From DASRDR01 sp963812945 [NCBI: uncultured Candidatus Rokubacteria bacterium] (GTDB lineage: Bacteria > Methylomirabilota > Methylomirabilia > Rokubacteriales), in the NCBI GenBank assembly GCA_963812945.1, contig CAWEXD010000008.1, positions 3,720,001 to 3,784,000 on the forward strand: a DNA stretch of 64,000 bases, written 5' to 3'. The position numbers were made by a program, and so were the translations under genes. Shown one piece after another: positions 16,642 through 24,311 of this stretch (position 1 is its first letter; the number at the start of each line of letters is the position of its first letter). The notes below the pieces were generated by a model. That model saw only the letters and a list, made by a program, of their open reading frames with translations. It was not told the DNA's origin and made no database searches.

Positions 16642-19418
16642 CTGCCGTCGGGCCGCCGCCCGGGGGGGTGACGGCGCCCCGCCCCGCGCGAGACTGGCGC
16701 TGCTGGGCAGTTTTCGGGCTCCTCGGGCTCCTGCTGGCGCTGCATCTGGCCTTCCCGCGTCTCGACGCCGATCAGGCGGTGACCGGGCTCATGGGCGTCT
16801 ACGCGCTCCGGGGGGAGTTTCCCACCTTCTTCTGGATGCAAGACCACGCCGGCGTCCCGGAAGCGTACGTGGCCGCGCCGCTCTTCTTCCTCTTCGGGAT
16901 CTCGCGCCGCGTCCTCGATGTGGTGCCGGCCCTCGGCACCCTCGCGCTGGCCCTCGCCGTCTTCCGCACGGGGGCCGTGCTCTTCGGCCGCGGAGTCGGT
17001 CTCCTGGGGGTCCTCTTCATGACGGTGGTGTCGGCCTACGTCGCGGCCAACTACACGCTGGCTCGCTCCTACTACGTCGAGCATCTCCTCGTCGGCCAGG
17101 TGGTGCTCCTCGGCGCGGCGCTCTGGCTCGCCCGGCCGCTCTCGGAGCCCGCGCGGTGCCGGGTCGCGATCGCCATGGGCCTCGCCGGAGGACTCGGTCT
17201 CTACTTCAACTTCCAGATCGTGGACGCGCTCGTCCCCGCCGCGCTCGCCCTGCTCCTGGTCGACCCGGCGCTGCCGTTCCGGCGGGCGGCATGGCTCGGC
17301 CTCGGCGCCTTCGGTCTCGGGAGCCTGCCCTTCTGGGCCTACAACCTGAGCCACGACTGGGCGACGTTCGCGACCGGCGCGCGCTTTCAGGGCCGCCTCT
17401 CGGGACCCGAGACGGCGCGGATCCTGTTCCTCGACCTGCTCCCCGTGGTTCTCGGCGCCCGCGCCGCGACGGACCAGCCGGCCCACCTGCCAGGGCCCTT
17501 CGCCTGGACGATCCCGCTGATCGCCGCCGGGGCGGTCGCACTCCTGCTGGTCCGCGTCGTCACGGGGCTCGGGCGCCTCCGCCGGGACCCGGCGCGAGCG
17601 GGCGAGGCCCTGCTCCTGGTCGGGATGGCCGTGACGTTCGGCGTCATCTGGTACGGAGGCTATGTCCGGGTCCCGCGCTACCTCCTGCCGTTGATCCCTC
17701 TGCTTGCGCTCGTGATGGCCCGCGCCGCCCAGCTCACCTGGCGCTGGACACGCGCCGGCACGGTCCTCTGGGTGGTGGTGTACCTCGTCGCCGTCGGCGT
17801 GGACCTGGTCCCCGACATCACGGCGCTCCGTCCCGAGGCCCGCGCCCGGTACCGGGAGCAGCGGAAGGCCGACGCCGCGCTGTTCGCGTTCCTCGACACG
17901 ACGGACCTTCGCCGCGCCTATGCGTTCGACTACTGGCTGGCTCCTCGGCTCACCCTCGATGCCCGGGGAGAGATCATCGTGGCCCAGCCGTTCAACGACC
18001 GCTATCCGCCCCACACACGAGCCGTGGACCGGGCACCGCGACCGGCGTACGTCGTCCAGGCGGGCGTCGAGACGTTCCGCCACTGGCTGGCCGCGCTCGG
18101 GGTCACGGCCCGCGAGCGCGAGGTGGGCGAGTATCGAGTCTTCTACGATTTCGCGCCGCCGCCGGAGGCCGTCCCGCTGGCCCGATCGGGCTGGAGCGTC
18201 CACGCGAGCGAGGGGCGCGGGGAGGCCGCCAGCGTGGTCGACGCCCGCCTCGAGACCGGCTGGTCGAGCGCCAAGGGGCCGGAGGGATCGGCGTGGGTCG
18301 AGGTGGATCTCGGCGTCGAGCGCCGGCTGAGCGGAGTCGCCCTCGTAAACGACCGCGCCGAGCGGGTGCCGGATCGCCTCGTCGTGATGGCGGAGGGCGC
18401 GCGGGGCGCATGGGATCGCGTCGCCGTGCTCGCGCCCCAGGGCGTAGCGCCCCGCTGGGACGCCGGCGCCCCCCGGATCGCGCCGGGCCGCACGCTGACC
18501 GTGCGCTTCCCGCCCGTGGATACGCGACGGGTCCGGCTCGTCGAGGAAGGCCCCGGCGGGCGCTGGAGCGTCGCCGAGCTCTTCCTGCTGGGGCCCCCCG
18601 CGTCCGGCGGGCCCCCGGCCACGGCGGCGAATCTCATCGCGGAAGGGCGTCGGCTGGAGAGCCTTCGGCAGCCCGGCCCCGCCCTTGTCCGCTATCGCGA
18701 GGCCATGCGCCGGGCGCCGGACGATCCGGCGGGCTACGAGGCCTTCGTCCGGCTGAGCACCGAGCTCCGCGCGAGCACCGCGTCGCCGCTCGAGCACGCC
18801 GCGTGGCTCGCGGAGCTCGGGCTTCTCACCGAGGCGCAGGGGGTGCTCTCCGAGGTGTCGCGCGCGCTCGGGGCCGGGCAGGTCCACGTGGAGCTGTGGC
18901 GGCTTCGCGCCCGCCTTGCGGCGGCGGATGGCGATCCCGCGGAAGCGGCCCGTCTCGCCGGAGAGGCGGACGCGGCCGCCGTCCCGCCGGAAACCGTCGG
19001 CGCGCTGATGGGTGGCGTGGTCGAGCTCCTGAGTTACAGCGTGGCGCCCCGGCCGCTCCGCGCCGGAGAGACCGTCGAGCTCACGACGCACTGGCGCCTT
19101 CACGAGGCGTCCACCCGACGCCTGATGGTCTGGGTCCACCTCCGGGCGGACGACCGGACCGCCACGGACACCCGGTTCGGGGACGACTATCCGTTGCCCG
19201 GGCGCCTGCCCGACCTCGGGCCGGGGCCCCAGCACGTGAGCGTTCGCCGGCAGGTTCTCGTGCCCGCCGACGCGGCGCCGGGCCGCTACCGGCTGGTCGC
19301 CGGGGTGTGGAACCCCGCGTCGGGACGACGGCTGCATCGCTGGTGGCGCGGCCTCGTCCCGACCCGCGAGACTGCGCTCGAGCTGGGCCGGGTGGAGATC
19401 GTTCGCGCCGCGCCCTGA
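16638..19418 (+). CDS. Giant GT-C membrane glycosyltransferase with F5/8C, helical-repeat and beta ectodomains
   Basis: 926 residues. Residues about 20-400 are polytopic with a GT83/GT39-like first periplasmic loop (LDADQAVTGL, acidic catalytic candidate, then PTFFWMQDHAG). Residues about 418-510 form an alpha/beta module also seen in the proteins at 37373 and 43722. Residues about 512-650 are a discoidin/F5-8C-like beta sandwich (VVDARLETGWSS, WVEVDLG, VRLVEEGP). Residues 650-790 are helical with TPR-like spacing. Residues 793-926 are a beta-rich C-terminal domain. Predicted to transfer a sugar from polyprenyl phosphate on the periplasmic side, with the ectodomains binding glycan or organising acceptors. 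GTG overlaps the GT2 gene stop by four bases. Confidence 0.8.
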   Translation: MTAVGPPPGGVTAPRPARDWRCWAVFGLLGLLLALHLAFPRLDADQAVTGLMGVYALRGEFPTFFWMQDHAGVPEAYVAAPLFFLFGISRRVLDVVPALGTLALALAVFRTGAVLFGRGVGLLGVLFMTVVSAYVAANYTLARSYYVEHLLVGQVVLLGAALWLARPLSEPARCRVAIAMGLAGGLGLYFNFQIVDALVPAALALLLVDPALPFRRAAWLGLGAFGLGSLPFWAYNLSHDWATFATGARFQGRLSGPETARILFLDLLPVVLGARAATDQPAHLPGPFAWTIPLIAAGAVALLLVRVVTGLGRLRRDPARAGEALLLVGMAVTFGVIWYGGYVRVPRYLLPLIPLLALVMARAAQLTWRWTRAGTVLWVVVYLVAVGVDLVPDITALRPEARARYREQRKADAALFAFLDTTDLRRAYAFDYWLAPRLTLDARGEIIVAQPFNDRYPPHTRAVDRAPRPAYVVQAGVETFRHWLAALGVTAREREVGEYRVFYDFAPPPEAVPLARSGWSVHASEGRGEAASVVDARLETGWSSAKGPEGSAWVEVDLGVERRLSGVALVNDRAERVPDRLVVMAEGARGAWDRVAVLAPQGVAPRWDAGAPRIAPGRTLTVRFPPVDTRRVRLVEEGPGGRWSVAELFLLGPPASGGPPATAANLIAEGRRLESLRQPGPALVRYREAMRRAPDDPAGYEAFVRLSTELRASTASPLEHAAWLAELGLLTEAQGVLSEVSRALGAGQVHVELWRLRARLAAADGDPAEAARLAGEADAAAVPPETVGALMGGVVELLSYSVAPRPLRAGETVELTTHWRLHEASTRRLMVWVHLRADDRTATDTRFGDDYPLPGRLPDLGPGPQHVSVRRQVLVPADAAPGRYRLVAGVWNPASGRRLHRWWRGLVPTRETALELGRVEIVRAAP

Positions 19419-19453
19419 GCGGGCGCGGCGCGCGGTCGCCGGACCCCCTCTGC

Positions 19454-19459
19454 TATACT
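19454..19459 (+). promoter_or_regulatory. Extended -10 promoter (TGC-TATACT) predicting a leaderless mRNA
   Basis: TATACT with TGC immediately upstream (extended -10 form). Eight bases separate it from the ATG at 19468, so transcription should start at or within two bases of the start codon. No -35-like hexamer is seen at 16-18 bases. The same CTGCTATA/CA context recurs before three other genes in the window. Confidence 0.6.
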
Positions 19460-19467
19460 CGCCTCGG

Positions 19468-20508
19468 ATGGACGGACGGCACCTTCGCCACCTGGGGCGC
19501 CTCGCCCGCATCTTCTGGGCCTACCGGCGCGGGGCGTCGACGGTCCCCCAGCTCCCGGTCCGGCTCTGGATCGAGTCGACGAGCCGCTGTAACCTCAAAT
19601 GCGGCTACTGCCCGAACAAGGACGTGGTCAAGGAAGACCACGGTTTCATGGACTTCGGGCTCTTCACCTCGATCATCGACCAGGTCGCGGACCACGCGTA
19701 CGACGTGAACCTCTTCCATCGCGGTGAGCCGCTCATGCATCCGCGGCTCCCCGACATGGTCGCCTACGCGCGGGGCAAGGGCCTCTACACGCGCGTCCAC
19801 ACCAACATCACGCTGCTCAACGAGAAGAAGGGACGGGCGCTGATCGAGTCCGGGCTGGACTTCCTCTCGTGCTCCTTCGACGGCTACGAGAAGGAGATGT
19901 ACGAGAAGAACCGGGTCGGCGCGAAGTTCGAGTGGGCGCTCGACCACCTCAAGGCCTTTCTGACCCTCAAGCGGGACCTGGGCGCCAAGCATCCCTTGAC
20001 CGTGCTGCAGGTCATGGAGATCGGCGCGCCCCCGAAGGCCGAGTTGAAGCGCCTGCGCCGGGACTTCCTCGAGAACTTCAAGGGGCTGCCGCTCGACCGC
20101 GTCGTCCTGCGCACGCCGCACAACTGGGCCGGCGACGTCTTCGTGCCCGAGCTCTCGCGCGAGGCGCTTCTCGCGGACGGCCGCCGGTTCACGCCGTGCA
20201 CGTTTCTCTGGTACTCCACGTCGGTCTACTGGGACGGCACGGTCGTCGCCTGCCCGCAGGACTTCTTCGGCAAGCTGGGCATGGGCGACCTCAAGCAGAA
20301 GCCCTTGCGCGAGATCTGGAACGACAAGCGGCTGGTCACCCTGCGCGCCCAGATGGCCAAGGGCGACATTCCCAAGGAGCTGCCCTGCTACACGTGCGAT
20401 CGCATCTGGCGCCACCAGGTGATGGCGGTGCCGACCGACTACCTCAAGACCTTCCTCTCCGACCACCTGATGTCCTACGGCTGGCTCCGTCGCCTGGCCC
20501 GCGTTTGA
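19468..20508 (+). CDS. Radical SAM protein with SPASM-like C-terminal cysteines
   Basis: 346 residues. The [4Fe-4S]-SAM site is CNLKCGYC (Cys41, Cys45, Cys48), followed by the GEP motif in FHRGEPLMHP. C-terminal cysteines (TPCTFLWY, VACPQDFFG, LPCYTCDR) match a SPASM-type auxiliary cluster domain. The family includes peptide, tRNA and sugar-modifying enzymes, so the substrate cannot be assigned; position inside a glycan locus suggests a carbohydrate or lipid intermediate. It has its own predicted promoter, and a dyad plus a second promoter follow it, so it may be monocistronic. Confidence 0.82.
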   Translation: MDGRHLRHLGRLARIFWAYRRGASTVPQLPVRLWIESTSRCNLKCGYCPNKDVVKEDHGFMDFGLFTSIIDQVADHAYDVNLFHRGEPLMHPRLPDMVAYARGKGLYTRVHTNITLLNEKKGRALIESGLDFLSCSFDGYEKEMYEKNRVGAKFEWALDHLKAFLTLKRDLGAKHPLTVLQVMEIGAPPKAELKRLRRDFLENFKGLPLDRVVLRTPHNWAGDVFVPELSREALLADGRRFTPCTFLWYSTSVYWDGTVVACPQDFFGKLGMGDLKQKPLREIWNDKRLVTLRAQMAKGDIPKELPCYTCDRIWRHQVMAVPTDYLKTFLSDHLMSYGWLRRLARV

Positions 20509-20518
20509 CCCTCCCCGC

Positions 20519-20539
20519 CTGTCAGGCAAAACCTGACAG
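20519..20539. promoter_or_regulatory. Perfect 8-bp inverted repeat, candidate operator
   Basis: CTGTCAGG (20519-20526), loop CAAAA, CCTGACAG (20532-20539). No T-tract follows, so it is a poor intrinsic terminator for the radical SAM gene. Its centre lies about 43 bases upstream of the transcription start predicted from the TAGAAT box at 20560, the usual place for an activator overlapping the -35 region. It is notably AT-richer than its surroundings. Confidence 0.5.
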
Positions 20540-20559
20540 CGCCCGCCCCGGTCGTTCCG

Positions 20560-20650
20560 TAGAATTCTCGCCAGCCCGGGTATCTCCGGGAAATGGGTCG
20601 GTCTCTGAACAAGGGCCGGCCCAGTCGCACAAGAGGGCTAGGAAGCCGAG
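20560..20650 (+). promoter_or_regulatory. TAGAAT -10 box and three-hairpin mRNA leader
   Basis: TAGAAT at 20560-20565 predicts transcription from about 20572. The leader can form three consecutive stems. CCCGG 20575-20579 pairs with CCGGG 20586-20590. GGGTCGG 20595-20601 pairs with CCGGCCC 20616-20622 with one U-G pair. CGCAC 20626-20630 pairs with GTGCG 20651-20655 and encloses GGCT-AGGA-AGCC. The last stem covers the GTG at 20651 and abuts the G-rich ribosome-binding region before the ATG at 20666, so it could control translation. I could not match it to a known riboswitch class. Confidence 0.4.
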
Positions 20651-21130
20651 GTGCGGGGGATCGGTATGATCGACGGCGTCAGGGTGGTCGACCTCGTGAC
20701 CCACGAGGACGACCGCGGCTATCTCACCGAGATCGCGCGGCACGCCGGGGATCCGCAACCCCACGGCGTCGTGCACCAGTTCGGCCAGGTCTACCTGGTC
20801 GGGAACCCCGCCCGCGGGACCATCCGGGCCTTCCACAAGCACCAGGAGCTCTGGGACTGGTTCTTCATCAGCCACGGGAGCGCCAAGTTCGTCCTGAGGG
20901 ACGATCGGGCGGGCAGCCGCACGCACGGCAGCCTGATGACGATCATCGCGAGCGCCCGGAAGCCCCGGCTCATCGTCGTGCCCCCCGGCGTGTACCACGG
21001 CTGGATGTCCCTCGAGGACGACACGCAAATGGTCAGCACGGCCAGCCACGTCTACAACCACGAGAAACCCGACGAGGTGCGGATCCCTCCGGATGCCTTC
21101 GGTGACGTCTGGACGGTGAAAGGCCGCTGA
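20651..21130 (+). CDS. dTDP-4-dehydrorhamnose 3,5-epimerase-like cupin protein
   Basis: 159 residues from GTG 20651; ATG 20666, after GGGGG, gives 154 and may be the true start. Single RmlC/FdtA-type cupin: TIRAFHKHQELWDWFF holds the conserved His pair, VPPGVYHGW is the second cupin motif, and the C-terminus (EVRIPPDAFGDVW) matches the tail of RmlC-like enzymes. Predicted to epimerise or isomerise a 4-keto-6-deoxy nucleotide sugar. It is followed after five bases by an epimerase and then an RmlD-like reductase, so the three could form one NDP-sugar route. No RmlA/RmlB is in view. Confidence 0.8.
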   Translation: MRGIGMIDGVRVVDLVTHEDDRGYLTEIARHAGDPQPHGVVHQFGQVYLVGNPARGTIRAFHKHQELWDWFFISHGSAKFVLRDDRAGSRTHGSLMTIIASARKPRLIVVPPGVYHGWMSLEDDTQMVSTASHVYNHEKPDEVRIPPDAFGDVWTVKGR

Positions 21131-21135
21131 GCCGC

Positions 21136-22200
21136 ATGCGCCGGATCCTGGTCGTCGGCGGCGCGGGGTACGTCGGGTCGGTCCTGACGGAAGAGCTCCT
21201 GCAGCGTGGGTACGCGGTACGCGTGCTCGACCGCTGCTACTTCGGCGACGGCGGCCTCCGGGCCGTGCGCGAGCGGATCGAGCTGGTCCAGGCGGACATG
21301 CGTGCGGTGGCTCCGTCGGTACTGGACGGCGTAGACGCGGTCATCAACGTCGGCGGCCTGTCGAACGACCCGACGGCGGAGTACAACCCCCGCGCCAACC
21401 ACGAGATCAACACCGTGGCCACGACCATGCTGGCGCGGCTCTGCAAGGACCACGGGGTGCGCCGCTACGTGCTGGCTTCCTCCTGCTCCGTCTATGACCG
21501 CGGCGTCCTGGACGAGTGGGCCGACGTCCTCCAGGACGAGACCTCGCGCGTCGCGCCACGCGCCCCCTATTCCACGTCCAAGCACCAGGCGGAGGAGGCC
21601 CTCCGGGCGATGGCCACGGACGGCTTCTGCCCGGTCATCCTGCGCAAGGGTACGATCTACGGCTACTCACCCCGGATGCGCTACGACCTCGTGGTCAACA
21701 CGTTCGTCCGGGATGCCCTGGCCGGCCAGCCGCTCACTCTGCACTACGGCGGGGAGATGTGGCGCCCCTTGGTCGACATCCGGGACGCGGCCCAAGCCTA
21801 CGTCGCCCTGGTCGAGGCCGACGAGGCTGCGGTGCGGGGGCAGATCTTCAACCTCTGCTACGAGAACCTGCGGATCTCGGAGCTGGCCCTGCGCGTGCGC
21901 GAATCGCTCCGACGGCTCGGGATCGAGGTCAACGTGCGGCCCGACTACCATCCCGGCGCCGTGCGCAACTACCGAGTATCGGGGGACAAGATCGCGCGGG
22001 TCCTGAACTTCCGCCCGAAGGTGTCGATCGAGGAGTCGGTCACCGACATGGTGCAGCGGATCCGGGCCGGCGGGCAGACCGACTTCGCGAACCCGCGCTA
22101 CTACAACATCCGCTGGCTCCAGCACCTGGAGGAGGCCCAGCGGGCATCGGGACGAACCGGCTCCGTCCTCGATGCGCCCGCAACCCCGCTTCCGCAGTAG
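21136..22200 (+). CDS. NAD-dependent sugar epimerase/dehydratase
   Basis: 354-residue extended SDR with VVGGAGYVGSVLTEE at the N-terminus, ASSCSVYDRG carrying the catalytic Ser, YSTSKHQAEE with Tyr-x3-Lys, and YGYSPRMRYD as the substrate loop. It differs from the Gmd pair at the window start and resembles UDP- or CDP-hexose epimerases and 4,6-dehydratases; the exact reaction is not fixed. ATG at 21136 begins the Rossmann strand. Translationally close to both neighbours (5 and 9 bases). Confidence 0.85.
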   Translation: MRRILVVGGAGYVGSVLTEELLQRGYAVRVLDRCYFGDGGLRAVRERIELVQADMRAVAPSVLDGVDAVINVGGLSNDPTAEYNPRANHEINTVATTMLARLCKDHGVRRYVLASSCSVYDRGVLDEWADVLQDETSRVAPRAPYSTSKHQAEEALRAMATDGFCPVILRKGTIYGYSPRMRYDLVVNTFVRDALAGQPLTLHYGGEMWRPLVDIRDAAQAYVALVEADEAAVRGQIFNLCYENLRISELALRVRESLRRLGIEVNVRPDYHPGAVRNYRVSGDKIARVLNFRPKVSIEESVTDMVQRIRAGGQTDFANPRYYNIRWLQHLEEAQRASGRTGSVLDAPATPLPQ

Positions 22201-22209
22201 CATGGGGGC

Positions 22210-23091
22210 GTGGATCGGATCCTCCTCATCGGAGCGGGCGGGCAGCTCGGCACCGATCTCCGGAGCGTTCTCCCGGCCGGCAAGCTCGTCCCGCTGACGC
22301 GGGCCGAACTCGACGTCACTGACCCGGACGCCATAGCGGAGACGCTCGCCGACACGAGCCCGGCCTGGGTGATCAACACGGCGGCGTTTCACCACGTCGA
22401 CGACATCGAGAAGGACGAGCGCGGCGAAGCGCAGCTGGCCTTTGCCGTGAATGCGGTTGCCGCTCGGAAGCTCGCGCTCGCCTGCACGCGGCGGCAGGCG
22501 CGGCTCCTCCATCTCAGCACGGACTACGTGTTCGGGGGCGGCCCTCCCGGGCCATACAGCGAGGACGCGCCGACGGCGCCGCTGAGCGTGTACGGCGCGT
22601 CGAAGCTCGCCGGGGAGATTCTCATCCGGCAAGCGAGTCCCCACCACGTCATCGTCCGGTCGTCGGGGCTCTACGGCGTCGCGGGGTCCGCCGGGAAAGG
22701 CGGGAACTTCGTCCAGACGATGCTGAAGCTGGCGGATGCGGGCAAAACCATCCGGGTCGTGGACGACCAGGTGCTCGCCCCGACGTACACCGAGGATCTG
22801 GCGAAGGCGATCGCCGGCCTCATCGCGGTGAATCCCCCGGGCGGGATCTACCACCTCACGAACGCCGGCCAGTGCTCGTGGTACGAGTTTGCCCGCCGCA
22901 TTTTCGAGCTGTGCCGGCACGCGCCCGCGCTAGAGCCGACGACGAGCGCCGAGTTCAACGCGCCGGCCCGCCGGCCCCCCTTCTCCGTGCTCCGCAACAC
23001 GCGCGCCGCCGCACTCGGGGTGCCGCTCCTTCCCCCGTGGCAGAAGGCCCTGGAGGCGTACCTCCGCGCGAAGAAGCACCTCGTCGGCTGA
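22210..23091 (+). CDS. rfbD: dTDP-4-dehydrorhamnose reductase-like protein
   Basis: 293-residue RmlD-type SDR. Diagnostic segments are LIGAGGQLGTDL, AELDVTDPDAI, VINTAAFHHVDDIE, LSTDYVFGG, YGASKLAGE, VRSSGLYG and HLTNAGQCSWYEFA. These are the standard RmlD/RfbD landmarks, so reduction of a 4-keto-6-deoxyhexose nucleotide with NAD(P)H is very likely. GTG at 22210 is nine bases after the upstream stop. With the cupin and epimerase before it, it gives a deoxysugar module separate from the GDP-sugar route in region A. Symbol given by family. Confidence 0.85.
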   Translation: MDRILLIGAGGQLGTDLRSVLPAGKLVPLTRAELDVTDPDAIAETLADTSPAWVINTAAFHHVDDIEKDERGEAQLAFAVNAVAARKLALACTRRQARLLHLSTDYVFGGGPPGPYSEDAPTAPLSVYGASKLAGEILIRQASPHHVIVRSSGLYGVAGSAGKGGNFVQTMLKLADAGKTIRVVDDQVLAPTYTEDLAKAIAGLIAVNPPGGIYHLTNAGQCSWYEFARRIFELCRHAPALEPTTSAEFNAPARRPPFSVLRNTRAAALGVPLLPPWQKALEAYLRAKKHLVG

Positions 23092-23126
23092 CGCGGCGCC
23101 CGCGAAGCCGTGCGGGGGCCCTCTGC

Positions 23127-23132
23127 TACAAT
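23127..23132 (+). promoter_or_regulatory. Extended -10 promoter (TGC-TACAAT), leaderless start
   Basis: TACAAT preceded by TGC, nine bases before the ATG at 23142. It shares the CTCTGCTA core with the promoter at 19454. It predicts a transcript beginning at or beside the start codon of the GT4 gene. Confidence 0.55.
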
Positions 23133-23141
23133 GGGGCGCCA

Positions 23142-24311
23142 ATGCGCGTACTGATGGTCGCCCCGACGCCGTTCTTCGGGGACCGCGGGTGTCACATCCG
23201 GATTCTCGAGGAGGTCCGGACGCTCCGCCGGCTCGGCGTCGAGACGCTCGTGGTGACCTATCCGGTGGGGCGCGACCATCCCGAGGTCGCGACCGTGCGG
23301 GCGCCGCGGGTTCCGTGGGTGCAGTCGTTGCCGGTCGGCTTCTCGCCTCATCGCCCGTACCTGGACGGGATGCTCATGGCCACGACCCTCCGGGCCGCGC
23401 GGCGATTCCGTCCGGACCTCCTGCACGGCCACCTGCACGAGGGCGCCGCGATCGCGTCCGTCGTCGGGCGCCTGGTCGGCCGGCCGGCGGTGGCGGACCT
23501 CCAGGGCAGCGTGGCCGGCGAGATGATCGCGCACGGGCACCTCCCCGCGCGCGGTCCGCTCCCCGCCTCTCTGCGCCGCCTGGAGCGATGGGTGCTCCAC
23601 TGGCCCGCCCGCCTCTTGCCGTCCTCGGCGAACTTCGCGCACGAGCTCGTCGACGTCTGGCGAATCCCGCGCGAGCGTGTGGTCCTGCTCGCCGACGGCA
23701 TCGACCCGGACTTCCTGCGCCCCGGACCCGCCCCCGACGACCTTCGCGAGCGGCTCGGGCTCGTCGGCAAGCGCGTCGTCGTCTACCTCGGCCTTCTCAC
23801 CGAGTACCAGGGGGTCGACGACCTACTCGCCGCGTGGCCGGCGGTCATGGCCGCGGTTCCCGACGCGCACCTCCTCCTCATGGGCCACCCGAACGTCGAG
23901 CACTATCGTGCCCGGGCGAACAAGCTGACCCCGCCCGGCTCGGTGACCCTGACGGGCCGGATCGACTATGCCGAGACACCCCGTTACCTCGCGCTCGGCG
24001 AAGTCGCCGTGAGCCCGAAGCACGTCAGCACGGAAGGCAACGGCAAGCTGCTCAACTACATGGCGATGGGACTCCCGGCCGTCGCGTACGAGGGCCCGGT
24101 CTCCCGGGAGCTCCTCGGGGAGTCCGGCGTCTTCGCACGGATACGGGACGTGCCGGCGCTCGGCGCCGCGATCGCCGGGCTCCTCCGGGACCCGCACGAG
24201 CAGAAGCTTCGAGGCCAGGCGCTCCGGGAGCGCGCCGTCGCCCACTTCGGGTGGCCGGCGCTGGGCAGGCGGCTCGTCGATGTCTACCGGACCTGCCTCG
24301 AGGAGCGTTAG
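23142..24311 (+). CDS. GT4-family glycosyltransferase
   Basis: 389-residue GT-B enzyme: VLMVAPTPFFGDRGCHIRI (nucleoside/acceptor glycine loop), HGHLHEGAA, SANFAHELVD, VVYLGLLTEYQGVDDLL and a donor site TEGNGKLLNYMAMGLPAV. The EGNGKLLNYMA form of the E-x7 motif marks a subfamily different from the region A GT4 enzymes. It is followed by a giant membrane protein whose start overlaps its last 32 bases, so the pair are probably co-translated. Confidence 0.87.
   Translation: MRVLMVAPTPFFGDRGCHIRILEEVRTLRRLGVETLVVTYPVGRDHPEVATVRAPRVPWVQSLPVGFSPHRPYLDGMLMATTLRAARRFRPDLLHGHLHEGAAIASVVGRLVGRPAVADLQGSVAGEMIAHGHLPARGPLPASLRRLERWVLHWPARLLPSSANFAHELVDVWRIPRERVVLLADGIDPDFLRPGPAPDDLRERLGLVGKRVVVYLGLLTEYQGVDDLLAAWPAVMAAVPDAHLLLMGHPNVEHYRARANKLTPPGSVTLTGRIDYAETPRYLALGEVAVSPKHVSTEGNGKLLNYMAMGLPAVAYEGPVSRELLGESGVFARIRDVPALGAAIAGLLRDPHEQKLRGQALRERAVAHFGWPALGRRLVDVYRTCLEER

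Noticed and set aside
20572-20665. c-di-GMP (GEMM-type) riboswitch in the structured leader
   Set aside because: The stems are present but the conserved GEMM core sequences are not; reported only as an unclassified structured leader.
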